Positions 25,981 through 35,137 of a stretch of DNA of 64,000 nucleotides are shown piece by piece; positions within the stretch are counted from its first letter, which is position 1, and each line of letters begins with the position of its first letter. Origin of the DNA: Pseudomonas sp. DTU12.3. Its GTDB lineage: Bacteria; Pseudomonadota; Gammaproteobacteria; Pseudomonadales; Pseudomonadaceae. Position numbers and translations under genes: made by a program. The notes beneath the pieces are model-generated. The model saw only the letters and a list, made by a program, of their open reading frames with translations, was not told the DNA's origin and did not search any database. The stretch covers positions 484,001-548,000 of the forward strand of contig NZ_CP027218.1 in NCBI RefSeq assembly GCF_004124275.1. Reading direction: 5' to 3'.

Positions 25981-28900
25981 AAGGCTCTTTCAACCTCTCC
26001 GAATGGGCCCTCAAGCATCAGTCATTCGTCTGGTATCTGATGTTCGTCGGATTGCTCATGGGGGTGTTTTCGTACTTCAATCTGGGCCGCGAAGAAGACC
26101 CGTCGTTCACCATCAAGACCATGGTGATCCAGACCAAATGGCCGGGCGCGACCCAGGAGGAAACGCTCAAGCAGGTTACTGATCGCATCGAGAAAAAACT
26201 CGAAGAGCTCGACTCCCTCGACTACGTGAAAAGCTACACGCGCCCCGGCGAATCGACGGTGTACGTGTACCTGCGCGACACCACCAGCGCCAAGGACATC
26301 CCGGAAATCTGGTACCAGGTGCGCAAGAAGATCAACGACATTCGCGGGCAGTTCCCCCAAGGCATTCAAGGCCCGGGGTTCAACGACGAGTTCGGTGATG
26401 TATTCGGTTCGGTCTATGCGTTCACCGCCGACGGCCTGACCATGCGCCAGCTACGCGATTACGTCGAGCAGGCGCGCGCCGAGATTCGTAACGTGCCGGG
26501 GCTGGGCAAGATCGAAATGGTCGGCCAGCAGGACGAAGTGATTTACCTGAACTTCTCCACGCGCAAACTCGCCGCGCTGGGGATCGATCAGCGTCAGGTG
26601 GTGCAGAGCCTGCAATCGCAGAACGCCGTGACCCCGGCGGGTGTGATCGAGGCCGGTCCAGAACGGATTTCCGTGCGCACCTCGGGGCAGTTCGTTTCGG
26701 AAAAGGATCTGGCCGAGGTCAATCTCAAACTCAATGATCGTTTCTATCGTCTGGCCGACATCGCTGAGATCAGTCGCGGTTACGTCGACCCGGCGACACC
26801 GGAGTTCCGTTTCGACGGCAAACCGGCAATCGGCCTGGCGATTGCCATGCAGAAGGGCGGCAACGTGCAGGCGTTCGGTAAAGCCCTGCACGAACGCATC
26901 GACCAACTCACCGCCGACCTGCCGGTGGGCGTCGGCGTGCACACCGTTTCCGATCAGGCGGTGGTGGTGGAAGAAGCCGTTGGCGGTTTCACCAGCGCGC
27001 TGTTCGAAGCGGTGATCATCGTGCTGGTGGTGAGCTTCATCAGCCTCGGCGTGCGCGCCGGACTGGTGGTGGCCTGCTCGATCCCGTTGGTGCTGGCCAT
27101 GGTGTTTGTGTACATGGAGTACAGCGGCATCACCATGCAGCGGATTTCCCTCGGTGCGTTGATCATTGCTCTCGGCCTGCTGGTCGACGACGCGATGATC
27201 ACTGTGGAAATGATGGTCACGCGCCTGGAAATGGGCGAGACCAAGGAACAGGCGGCGACCTTCGCCTACACCTCGACAGCATTCCCGATGCTCACCGGTA
27301 CGCTGGTGACCGTCGCCGGTTTTGTGCCGATCGGCCTCAACGCCAGTTCTGCCGGCGAATACACCTACACGCTGTTTGCGGTGATCGCCGTGGCGATGCT
27401 GGTGTCGTGGGTGGTCGCGGTGTTCTTTGCGCCGGTGATCGGCGTGCACATCCTCAGCACCAACGTCAAACCCCATTCTGCCGAGCCCGGGCGCATCGGC
27501 CGCGCGTTCAATGGCGGTTTGCTCTGGTGCATGCGCAATCGCTGGTGGGCCATCGGTATCACCGTGCTGTGTTTTGCCCTGTCGATCTTTTGCATGCGTT
27601 TTGTCCAGAACCAGTTCTTCCCGTCTTCCGACCGCCCGGAAATTCTGGTCGACCTGAACCTGCCGCAAAACGCCTCGATCGACGAAACCCGCAAAGCCGT
27701 CGACAAACTCGAGGAAACCCTCAAGGGCGACCCGGACATCGTGCGCTGGAGTACTTATATCGGTCAGGGCGCGATCCGTTTCTACCTGCCGCTCGACCAG
27801 CAATTGCAGAACCCGTACTACGCGCAACTGGTGATCGTCAGCAAAGGCTTCGAATCCCGCGAAGCATTGAGCGAGCGCTTGCGCGAGCGTCTGCACAAGG
27901 AGTTCGTCGGCATTGGCAGCTACGTGCAAGCGCTGGAAATGGGCCCGCCCGTGGGGCGTCCAATCCAGTACCGGGTCAGCGGAAAGGACATCGATCAGGT
28001 GCGCAAGCACGCCATCGACCTCGCCACCGAACTGGACAAGAACTCGCACATCGGCGAGATCATTTACGACTGGAACGAACCGGGCAAAGTCCTGCGCATC
28101 GACATCGCCCAGGACAAGGCGCGCCAACTCGGGCTGTCGTCCGAAGACGTGGCAAACCTGATGAACAGCATCGTCAGCGGCTCGCCACTGACCCAGGTCG
28201 ATGACGATATCTACCTGATCAACGTGGTCGGACGCGCAGTGGATTCCGAACGCGGTACCCCGGAAACCCTGCAAAACCTGCAGATCGTCACGCCGAGCGG
28301 CACGTCGATTCCGTTGCTGGCGTTCGCCACTGTGCGTTACGAACTGGAGCAGCCGTTGGTCTGGCGTCGCGACCGCTTGCCGACGATCACCATCAAGGCG
28401 TCGGTGCGCGACGAGATCCAGCCCACCGACCTGGTGAAGATCCTCAAGCCTTCCATCGACGCTTTTGCCGAAAAACTGCCGGTGGGTTACAAAGTCGCCA
28501 CCGGCGGTACCGTCGAGGAAAGCGGCAAGGCCCAAGGGCCGATTGCCAAGGTTCTGCCGTTGATGCTGTTCCTGATGGCGACCTTCCTGATGATCCAGTT
28601 GCACAGCGTGCAGAAGATGTTCCTGGTGGCGAGCGTGGCGCCGCTGGGTCTGATCGGCGTGGTCCTGGCGCTGGTGCCGACCGGCACGGCGATGGGTTTC
28701 GTGGCGATTCTGGGGATTCTCGCGCTGATCGGCATCATCATCCGCAACTCGGTGATTCTCGTGACGCAGATCGATGAATACGAGAAGAAGGGTTATGCGC
28801 CGTGGGATGCAGTGGTCGAGGCGACCGAACACCGCCGCCGACCGATCTTGCTGACCGCAGCGGCGGCGAGCATGGGCATGATCCCGATTGCCCGGGAGGT

Positions 28901-29030
28901 GTTCTGGGGGCCGATGGCCTACGCGATGATTGGCGGGATCGTGATCGCGACATTGCTGACGCTGCTGTTCCTGCCGGCGCTGTATGTGGCCTGGTACAAG
29001 ATTCGCGAACCGAAAAAAGACGCCGCCTAA
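25977..29030 (+). CDS. triC: RND multidrug efflux pump, TriC-like
   Basis: A 1017-residue inner-membrane proton antiporter with the 12-helix, two-large-loop layout of AcrB/MexB-type pumps. The helix-4 proton-relay acidic pair is visible in ALGLLVDDAMITVEMM. The N-terminal FNLSEWALKHQSFVWYLMF and the C-terminal RRRPILLTAAAASMGMIPIA segments are typical of the TriC/MexK branch. The start overlaps the triB stop (ATGA). Expected to form a tripartite pump with TriA, TriB and an unlinked TolC-like channel. Substrate (triclosan, solvents or a native metabolite) is inferred from family only. Confidence 0.88.
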   Translation: MKGSFNLSEWALKHQSFVWYLMFVGLLMGVFSYFNLGREEDPSFTIKTMVIQTKWPGATQEETLKQVTDRIEKKLEELDSLDYVKSYTRPGESTVYVYLRDTTSAKDIPEIWYQVRKKINDIRGQFPQGIQGPGFNDEFGDVFGSVYAFTADGLTMRQLRDYVEQARAEIRNVPGLGKIEMVGQQDEVIYLNFSTRKLAALGIDQRQVVQSLQSQNAVTPAGVIEAGPERISVRTSGQFVSEKDLAEVNLKLNDRFYRLADIAEISRGYVDPATPEFRFDGKPAIGLAIAMQKGGNVQAFGKALHERIDQLTADLPVGVGVHTVSDQAVVVEEAVGGFTSALFEAVIIVLVVSFISLGVRAGLVVACSIPLVLAMVFVYMEYSGITMQRISLGALIIALGLLVDDAMITVEMMVTRLEMGETKEQAATFAYTSTAFPMLTGTLVTVAGFVPIGLNASSAGEYTYTLFAVIAVAMLVSWVVAVFFAPVIGVHILSTNVKPHSAEPGRIGRAFNGGLLWCMRNRWWAIGITVLCFALSIFCMRFVQNQFFPSSDRPEILVDLNLPQNASIDETRKAVDKLEETLKGDPDIVRWSTYIGQGAIRFYLPLDQQLQNPYYAQLVIVSKGFESREALSERLRERLHKEFVGIGSYVQALEMGPPVGRPIQYRVSGKDIDQVRKHAIDLATELDKNSHIGEIIYDWNEPGKVLRIDIAQDKARQLGLSSEDVANLMNSIVSGSPLTQVDDDIYLINVVGRAVDSERGTPETLQNLQIVTPSGTSIPLLAFATVRYELEQPLVWRRDRLPTITIKASVRDEIQPTDLVKILKPSIDAFAEKLPVGYKVATGGTVEESGKAQGPIAKVLPLMLFLMATFLMIQLHSVQKMFLVASVAPLGLIGVVLALVPTGTAMGFVAILGILALIGIIIRNSVILVTQIDEYEKKGYAPWDAVVEATEHRRRPILLTAAAASMGMIPIAREVFWGPMAYAMIGGIVIATLLTLLFLPALYVAWYKIREPKKDAA

Positions 29031-29037
29031 GGCAAAA

Positions 29038-29114
29038 GCAAAAGATCGCAGCCTGCGGCAGCTCCTACCTATCACCCCATGTAGGAGCTGCCGCAGGCTG
29101 CGATCTTTTGATCT
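29038..29114. repeat. REPIN doublet, family A
   Basis: Inverted pair fills the gap between convergent triC and the methyltransferase gene and abuts the latter's stop codon at 29115. Confidence 0.92.
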
Positions 29115-29762
29115 TCAACCCACACGCCGCCAGACACTGGCCAACCAGGGCTGCTGCTCTCGCGGCAGCCCCGCCGGCCGGAAATAATGCTCCAGCTCGA
29201 CAAACCCCGCCGCCGTCAGCAATCCGCGCCAGGCCTCCAGATCGTGATAAGAGCCATAGCGCGGCCCGTTCCAGCCCTCACGGTTATCCCCACGCGGATT
29301 CGAACTGAACAACACCCCACCAGGCTTCAACGCGCCATGCAATTGCTTGAGTACCCTCGGTAACTCCTGCAACGGCACGTGAAACAGCACCGCGTTGGCA
29401 AAAATCCCGTCGAAGCGTTCAACCGGCAGCTCAAGCTTGAGAAAATCCTGCTGCAACACCTCGCAGCCGCTGTCCTCGCGCGCCATCCGCGCAAATTCCT
29501 GCGAACCATCCAGGCCGACCGCAACGTGACCCATACGGGTAAACGTCTGCAAATCCCGGCCCGGCCCGCAACCGAAATCCAGGATCGTGAACGGCGCCGC
29601 GCCCTGAATATGCCGCAGCAATGCATCGATGTTCTGGCTGACATCGTGATCGCGGGTGCCTTCGCGGAAGTCCTCGGCCACCGAGTTGTAGTGGCCGAGG
29701 GTGGTGGCAGTGATCTGGTCGAGGTCGGTGGGGGTCTGCTTCATGGTCAGTTGCGTGTTCAA
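29115..29762 (-). CDS. Class I SAM-dependent methyltransferase
   Basis: A 215-residue protein. Motif I ILDFGCGPGRDLQTF is near residue 60. The acidic motif II at VGLDGS, FDGIFANAVLFHVP, and the later LKPGGVLFSSNP are typical of the Methyltransf_25/11 fold. The start may instead be the internal ATG at codon 7 (MKQTPTDLDQ). It is flanked on both sides by REPINs and is not part of an evident operon. Substrate unknown; it may be a general detoxification or small-molecule methylase. Confidence 0.82.
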   Translation of the reverse strand: MNTQLTMKQTPTDLDQITATTLGHYNSVAEDFREGTRDHDVSQNIDALLRHIQGAAPFTILDFGCGPGRDLQTFTRMGHVAVGLDGSQEFARMAREDSGCEVLQQDFLKLELPVERFDGIFANAVLFHVPLQELPRVLKQLHGALKPGGVLFSSNPRGDNREGWNGPRYGSYHDLEAWRGLLTAAGFVELEHYFRPAGLPREQQPWLASVWRRVG

Positions 29763-29785
29763 GGGGAGATGCGCTGACTATAAGC

Positions 29786-29865
29786 GAAAAGATCGCAGCC
29801 TGCGGCAGCTCCTACAGAGAGTACACATGCCAATGTAGGAGCTGCCGCAGGCTGCGATCTTTTGC
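29786..29865. repeat. REPIN doublet, family A
   Basis: Inverted pair upstream of the methyltransferase gene and just after the metI stop codon. Confidence 0.92.
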
Positions 29866-29872
29866 TCTTGCC

Positions 29873-30517
29873 TCAGCGCTTGTTCAACCCCCGCGCCAAG
29901 CGATCCCCACCCAGCTGAATCACCGCTACCAACGCCACCAGCAACACAATCACCGTTAGCATGATCTGGCTATCAAAACGCTGATACCCGTAGCGATAAG
30001 CGATATCCCCCAAGCCGCCAGCACCAATCGCCCCAGCCATCGCCGAAGAGTTGATCATCGTCACCAGGGTAATCGTGAACCCGCCGACAATCCCCGGCAG
30101 CGCCTCCGGCAACAGCACATGCCAGACAATGTGCCAACGTCGGCAACCCATTGCCTGCGCCGCCTCGATCAAACCATGATCGACCTCACGCAAACTCACT
30201 TCGGCAATCCGCGCAAAGAACGGCGTAGCGGCAATGGTCAGCGGTACCACGGCGGCCCAGACACCGTACGTGGTGCCGACAATCAATCGGGTAAACGGAA
30301 TCAGCGCGACCATCAGAATCAGAAACGGGATCGAGCGAAACAGGTTCACGAACGCGCCCAACGCGCGGTTCAACAGCGGCGCTTCGTAGATCCCGCCCTT
30401 GTCGCTGGTGACCAGAATCACCGCCATGGGAATCCCCACCAGCAGCGCAATCAACGACGACACACCGACCATCAGGAACGTGTCGATAAAGCCTTGCAGC
30501 AAGCGATCAAACCACAT
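29873..30517 (-). CDS. metI: MetI-type methionine ABC permease
   Basis: A 214-residue permease starting [20 protein letters not shown]. This ATG overlaps the end of metN in another frame, so the longer frame from 30580 is rejected. Five membrane segments are visible. The EAA loop [27 protein letters not shown] and [23 protein letters not shown] are signatures of MetI. It is the last gene of the minus-strand chain sfnB-sfnB-monooxygenase-metQ-metN-metI. Confidence 0.9.
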   Translation of the reverse strand: MWFDRLLQGFIDTFLMVGVSSLIALLVGIPMAVILVTSDKGGIYEAPLLNRALGAFVNLFRSIPFLILMVALIPFTRLIVGTTYGVWAAVVPLTIAATPFFARIAEVSLREVDHGLIEAAQAMGCRRWHIVWHVLLPEALPGIVGGFTITLVTMINSSAMAGAIGAGGLGDIAYRYGYQRFDSQIMLTVIVLLVALVAVIQLGGDRLARGLNKR

Positions 30518-31628
30518 ATCCGACGACCTCCACCCGTTGTGCCCACGGCGCGGCGCGCTCACGCAATTGCTCGGCGCCAAACGATGAGCCGCTGACGGCT
30601 AACAGCAGTTGCCCCAGCGCATGCCCCTGAATCCGTTCCACGCCGCCCTGCAGCAACTTCACCCGGCCACCGAGCGCAGTAAAAAGCGCCGCCAGATCCG
30701 GTTCATCACTGGCACTGCCGGTGAACTGCAAACGCAGCACCACAGCGGCGTCGGCGGAGGGCGACTGGGGCTGCAAACGGCGCTGCAATTCGTCCGGCAA
30801 GGCGTGTTGCAACGGTGCGAGCAAGGTCTGGCTGACCTCGTGTTGTGGGTTGCCGAACACTTCCCAGACCGGGCCTTGCTCGACAACGCGGCCATGCTCC
30901 AACACCACCACGCGGTCGCAGATCTCGCGGATTACCGCCATTTCGTGAGTGATCAGCACGATGGTCAGGCCCAGGCGTTTGTTGATCTCGCACAGCAGGC
31001 CGAGGATCGACTGGGTGGTCTCCGGATCGAGCGCCGAAGTCGCTTCGTCACAGAGCAGAATGTCCGGGTCATGCACCAGCGCGCGGGCGATGCCGACGCG
31101 CTGTTTCTGCCCACCGGAAAGCTGCGCCGGATAGGCTTTGTGCTTTTCTTGCAGACCGACCAGTTCGAGCAGTTCGCGAACTTTTTTCTCGCGTTGCTCT
31201 TTCGGCACGCCCGCGACTTTCAGCGGCAGTTCGACGTTCTGCCAAACGGTTTTCGCCGACATCAGATTGAAGTGCTGGAAGATCATGCCGATCCGTCGGC
31301 GCAGCGCTACGAGACGGTCTTCATCGAACTCGCCGATGTCGATCTGATCGATCAGCACGCGCCCCGAAGTCGGCTGTTCCAGACGATTGATCGTGCGGAT
31401 CAGCGACGACTTGCCGGCACCGCTGCGACCAATGATGCCGAACACTTCACCGCGCGAAATCGCCAGATCGATGTCTTGCAGCGCAGCGACCGGGCCTTGT
31501 CGGCCGTTGTAGGTTTTGCCCAGGCCGATAAAGCGTACGTGGGCGCGATTCAACTCGGGATGCAGCTCGGTTTTTTCAGCATTGTGTGGCTCTGGAATTT
31601 CCAGTCGCCGTTGGATCGCGGCTGTCAT
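30507..31628 (-). CDS. metN: MetN-type methionine ABC ATPase with NIL domain
   Basis: A 373-residue ATPase. Walker [11 protein letters not shown], signature [19 protein letters not shown], Walker [15 protein letters not shown] and a C-terminal ~100-residue NIL/ACT-like regulatory domain identify MetN rather than a generic ATPase. The ATG at 31628 is preferred to the upstream TTG. GGGAAAG precedes it, and it begins 2 bp after the metQ stop. The roughly 30-residue N-terminal extension before [11 protein letters not shown] is longer than usual. Confidence 0.9.
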   Translation of the reverse strand: MTAAIQRRLEIPEPHNAEKTELHPELNRAHVRFIGLGKTYNGRQGPVAALQDIDLAISRGEVFGIIGRSGAGKSSLIRTINRLEQPTSGRVLIDQIDIGEFDEDRLVALRRRIGMIFQHFNLMSAKTVWQNVELPLKVAGVPKEQREKKVRELLELVGLQEKHKAYPAQLSGGQKQRVGIARALVHDPDILLCDEATSALDPETTQSILGLLCEINKRLGLTIVLITHEMAVIREICDRVVVLEHGRVVEQGPVWEVFGNPQHEVSQTLLAPLQHALPDELQRRLQPQSPSADAAVVLRLQFTGSASDEPDLAALFTALGGRVKLLQGGVERIQGHALGQLLLAVSGSSFGAEQLRERAAPWAQRVEVVGYVV

Positions 31629-31630
31629 GC

Positions 31631-32440
31631 TCAGCTTTCCCAACCGGCTTGATACAGCTTGCCGTGGGCCTTATCCAGCGCTGCGCGAACGACTGGTGAA
31701 TGCTGGTAGATGTCGACGAATTTGATCAGGCGGGGGTCGGTTTTGCTCTTCGGCTGGATGACGAACTGGATCACGTATTCCTTGTGGTCGAGACCGTCGA
31801 ACAGCAGCGCGGAACCGGCATCGAAGGTCTTCGCCAGACGAATGTAGGCCGGATAACCCTGGACCAGATCGGCGTCGTCATAGGCGCGCACCAGTTGCAC
31901 GGCCTCGACTTGAAGGATTTTGATTTTCTTCGGGTTGGCGACGATGTCGTCTTCGGTGGCCTTGTAACCGACGCCCGGTTTCAGCGTGATCAAACCAGCC
32001 TTGGCGAGCAATTGCAGACCGCGACCGCTGTTGATCGGATCGTTGGCGATAGCGACGCTGGCGCCCTTTGGCAGCTCATCGAAGCTTTTGTATTTTTTCG
32101 AGTAGAGGCCGACGTTATTGATGATCCCCGGCGCGAACGGCACCAGGTCAAAACCGGCGGCAGCCTTGGCGTTTTCGAGGAACGGGATGTGCTGGAAGTA
32201 GTTCACGTCGATGTCGCCGGCGGCGAGGCTGACGTTCGGCGCGATCCAGTCGGTGAACTCCACCAGCTCGACTTTCAGGCCCTGCTTGGAGGCTTCTTCG
32301 ACGGCGGCTTCCAGAGGGATGGCGAAGGCGGCGGTGGTGCCGATTTTCAGTGGGGCGTCAGCGGCGAAGATCGCCGAGCTGAACAGGCCGAAGGCCAGGG
32401 CCAGTGCTTTGACTGGGTGGGACAGGAGTTTCTGGGTCAT
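31631..32440 (-). CDS. metQ: MetQ-family substrate-binding protein with MetNI
   Basis: A 269-residue NlpA-family periplasmic binding protein. The signal peptide [20 protein letters not shown] ends near FAADAP. Family segments are [28 protein letters not shown] and [22 protein letters not shown]. The frame extends upstream through a REPIN to 32608, which is rejected as non-coding. It is followed 2 bp later by metN. Diverged from the orphan MetQ at 17889-18686. Being behind two SfnB genes and a monooxygenase, the ligand may be a methionine-related sulfone or sulfoxide rather than methionine. That is a hypothesis only. Confidence 0.88.
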   Translation of the reverse strand: MTQKLLSHPVKALALAFGLFSSAIFAADAPLKIGTTAAFAIPLEAAVEEASKQGLKVELVEFTDWIAPNVSLAAGDIDVNYFQHIPFLENAKAAAGFDLVPFAPGIINNVGLYSKKYKSFDELPKGASVAIANDPINSGRGLQLLAKAGLITLKPGVGYKATEDDIVANPKKIKILQVEAVQLVRAYDDADLVQGYPAYIRLAKTFDAGSALLFDGLDHKEYVIQFVIQPKSKTDPRLIKFVDIYQHSPVVRAALDKAHGKLYQAGWES

Positions 32441-32487
32441 AGTGGTTTTCCAGTCAGTGCATAAATTTGTGGTGTCTGGTCGGGCCT

Positions 32488-32555
32488 CTTCGCGAGCAAG
32501 CCCGCTCCCACATTTTGGAATGCGTACCCCTGTGGGAGCGGGCTTGCTCGCGAAG
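32488..32555. repeat. REPIN doublet, family B
   Basis: Inverted CGCGAGCAAGCCCGCTCCCAC pair between the monooxygenase stop (32559) and the metQ start. Confidence 0.92.
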
Positions 32556-32558
32556 CTT

Positions 32559-33917
32559 TTAGCGGCGGAATGAGGATCCGGTGTGTTGCTCGGGCAGCTG
32601 CGCCTCACCGTGAAACAGCTTCTCCCGCAGGCTGCCGTTGTCGTACGCGGTCTTGTACGACCCCCGTCGCTGCAACTCCGGAATCACCAGTTCAATGAAA
32701 TCGACATAGCTCTCTGGCGTAACAATGCGGGTCAGGTTGAAACCATCGAGACCGGTTTCGGCGATCCACGATTCCAGCTCATCTGCCACTTGTTCAGGCG
32801 AACCGACCACGGTGATATAGCGGCCACCGAGAGCATGCTGGTCGAGCAATTTGCGCCGGGTCCAGTCGTTGTTCTGCAAGTTCTTGGTCGCCGATTGAAT
32901 CGCGTTGCTCTTCACGTACTGGATCGGTTCGTCGATTTCGTATTGGGAGAAGTCGATACCGGTCGACGCCGAGAAATGTGCGACGCCGGCCTCGGCGCTG
33001 GCGTAGCTGAGATACTCGGCGTGCTTGGCCCACGCGGCTTCTTCAGTCGCGCCGACAATCACGTTAAGGCCCATGAACACCTTGATGTCCTCAGGATTGC
33101 GCCCCGCTTCAACAGCGCTTGCGCGCACTTTGTCGACCTGAAGCTTGGTCGATGGCTTGTTCTGGCCGCTGATGAACACGCATTCGGCGTGACGCCCGGC
33201 GAAGAGCAAACCGCGATCGGAACTGCCGGCCTGAAACAGCACTGGCGTACGCTGCGGCGACGGCTCGCAGAGGTGATAACCCTGGACCTGATAGAACTCG
33301 CCCTTGTGCTCGACCTTGTGCACTTTTTCCGGCTGCGCATAGATGCGTTGCTCGCGGTCATTGAGCACCGCGCCGTTTTCCCAACTGCCCTCCCAGAGTT
33401 TGTAGAGCACTTGCAGGTACTCATCGGCCTGATCGTAGCGACGGTCATGTTCGACTTGCTCGCTCAGGCCCATGGCTTTCGCGGCGCTGTCGAGATAACC
33501 GGTGACGATGTTCCAGCCCACGCGGCCGCGACTCAGATGATCGAGCGTGGACATGCGGCGGGCGAACAGATACGGCGGCTCGTAGGTGAGGTTGGCGGTG
33601 AGGCCGAAGCCAAGGTTCTTGGTTACCGCAGCCATGGCCGAAACCAGCAGCAATGGATCATTGACTGGCAACTGGATCGACTCTTTCAGCGGCACATCGA
33701 CCGAGTTCTGGTAGACGTCGTACACGCCGACGATGTCGGCGATGAACAATCCGTCGAACAGCCCACGCTCGAGCAACTGTGCCAGTTCGGTCCAGTATTC
33801 AATCGTGTTGTAGCGGGTCGAGGTATCGCGCGGATGTGTCCACAAGCCATGGTTGATATGGCCGATGCAGTTCATGTTGAACGCGTTGAGCAGGATCTTC
33901 TTTTTCGTAGCGCTCAT
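32559..33917 (-). CDS. FMN-dependent LLM-class monooxygenase (DszA/NtaA family)
   Basis: A 452-residue flavin monooxygenase of the nitrilotriacetate/dibenzothiophene-sulfone group. Hallmarks are ILLNAFNMNCIGHINHGLW, YWTELAQLLERGLFDGLFIAD, LDHLSRGRVGWNIVTGYLDSAAKAMG and PVLFQAGSSDRGLLFAGRHAE. It needs FMNH2 from a separate reductase, which is not encoded nearby. It overlaps the upstream sfnB by ATGA and precedes metQ-metN-metI. Together with SfnB-type oxidoreductases this suggests sequential S-oxidation and C-S cleavage of an organosulfur compound, as in the Dsz pathway. The actual substrate is unknown. Confidence 0.87.
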   Translation of the reverse strand: MSATKKKILLNAFNMNCIGHINHGLWTHPRDTSTRYNTIEYWTELAQLLERGLFDGLFIADIVGVYDVYQNSVDVPLKESIQLPVNDPLLLVSAMAAVTKNLGFGLTANLTYEPPYLFARRMSTLDHLSRGRVGWNIVTGYLDSAAKAMGLSEQVEHDRRYDQADEYLQVLYKLWEGSWENGAVLNDREQRIYAQPEKVHKVEHKGEFYQVQGYHLCEPSPQRTPVLFQAGSSDRGLLFAGRHAECVFISGQNKPSTKLQVDKVRASAVEAGRNPEDIKVFMGLNVIVGATEEAAWAKHAEYLSYASAEAGVAHFSASTGIDFSQYEIDEPIQYVKSNAIQSATKNLQNNDWTRRKLLDQHALGGRYITVVGSPEQVADELESWIAETGLDGFNLTRIVTPESYVDFIELVIPELQRRGSYKTAYDNGSLREKLFHGEAQLPEQHTGSSFRR

Positions 33918-35110
33918 CAGATGGTCCCCCGCAACGGCGGATTTTCATCGTTGAGGTAGTAGTTACCCACCGCGTGATATTTCCAGCGCACCGGGTCGTG
34001 CAGAGTGTGCACGCGGGCGTTGCGCCAGTGGCGGTCGAGGCCGTGCTCGATCAGCGTAGCCTGGCTGCCGGCGAGTTCGAACAGTGTGCTGCCCGCAGCG
34101 AGGGAAATTTCGGTGCTGATCGCGCGTGCTTCGGCGACCGCAATTGACGCGGCGGCAACGGTTTCGGCGTTGGTCTCGGTATGCGCGGCGTCAAGGAATT
34201 CGCCGGCACGTTCAAGCAAGGCCTCCGTGGCGTGCAGGCGAATGCTCAAGTGGCCGAAGCTCTTCAGCGTCAGCGGGTCTTCGGTGGCTTTGTCGTTGCC
34301 GGAATCGATCCAAGGACGGGTTTTGCTGCGCACAAAATGCAGCGCGTCTTCATAAGCGGCGCGAGCAATACCGGTGTCGATGGCGGCGTGAAGGATCTGT
34401 GCCAATGGGCCGACGGTGGTCGGACGCTCAAACGCACTTTGAAAAGGCAGTACATCTTCTGCGGCAACGTAGACGTCTTCGAACACCACGGAGCCGCTGC
34501 CGGTGGTGCGTTGACCGAAACCACTCCAGTCATCGATCACGGTCAGACCTTTGGCGTCACGCGGGACGAAGGCCAGTTGCTGCACGCCGTTTTCATCGAC
34601 GACCGAGGTCGGAATGCGCTGCGCATAAATCGCACCGGTCGCATAAAACTTGCGACCGTTGATGCGGTAGCCGTCACCGTCGCGTTTGAGGCTGGTGACG
34701 CGGTCGTGCGCGGTTTTCGTGCCCAGTTCCGCAAGGGCATTGCCGAAGCGTTGGCCGGCGAGTACTTCGGCGTACAGCCGTTGTTTTTGCGCATGGCTGC
34801 CGTTTACGCGCAGCACTTCCAGTGCGTAAAAATGGTTCTGCGGAATCTGCCCGAGCGAGCCGTCGGCCTGAGCGATCAGGGCGATGACTTTCGCCAGGGT
34901 TACGTTGGACACGCCGGCGCCGCCGTATTCCTTCGGCACACTGATGCCCCACAGGCCGGAACGAGAGAACACGTCGAGTTCCGGCAGTGGCAGGCGACGT
35001 TCACGGTCGCGCACGGCGCTGTCGCGTTTGAAATCTTCCGCCAGGTCGCTGGCGACGATCAGGGCTTGCTCATCGCTGGTGATGACCGCGACGTGATGGG
35101 AAATCGTCAT
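33917..35110 (-). CDS. sfnB: SfnB-family sulfur-acquisition oxidoreductase (copy 2)
   Basis: An acyl-CoA-dehydrogenase-fold flavoprotein of 397 residues from the SfnB/DszC group. These use FMNH2 and oxygen to oxidise organosulfur compounds rather than acyl-CoA. Visible are LPLPELDVFSRSGLWGISVPKEYGGAG, FYATGAIYAQRIPTSVVDE, VIDDWSGFGQRTTGSGSV and the C-terminal HWRNARVHTLHDPVRWKYHAVG. It is a paralog of the adjacent gene at 35138-36379, sharing almost the whole last motif. GGAGAAA lies ahead of the ATG. Exact substrate unknown. Confidence 0.86.
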   Translation of the reverse strand: MTISHHVAVITSDEQALIVASDLAEDFKRDSAVRDRERRLPLPELDVFSRSGLWGISVPKEYGGAGVSNVTLAKVIALIAQADGSLGQIPQNHFYALEVLRVNGSHAQKQRLYAEVLAGQRFGNALAELGTKTAHDRVTSLKRDGDGYRINGRKFYATGAIYAQRIPTSVVDENGVQQLAFVPRDAKGLTVIDDWSGFGQRTTGSGSVVFEDVYVAAEDVLPFQSAFERPTTVGPLAQILHAAIDTGIARAAYEDALHFVRSKTRPWIDSGNDKATEDPLTLKSFGHLSIRLHATEALLERAGEFLDAAHTETNAETVAAASIAVAEARAISTEISLAAGSTLFELAGSQATLIEHGLDRHWRNARVHTLHDPVRWKYHAVGNYYLNDENPPLRGTI

Positions 35111-35137
35111 AGGGGTTTCTCCAGATGTCTGGTCGTC

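Noticed and set aside
26451..29075. 874-residue frame antisense to triC
   Set aside because: It is the complement of a clear RND pump. The translation is rich in His, Arg and Gln with no domain, typical of a GC-rich shadow frame.
32441..32608. N-terminal extension of metQ through a REPIN
   Set aside because: The signal peptide begins at MTQKLLSHP; the upstream part is translated REP sequence and overlaps the monooxygenase gene.
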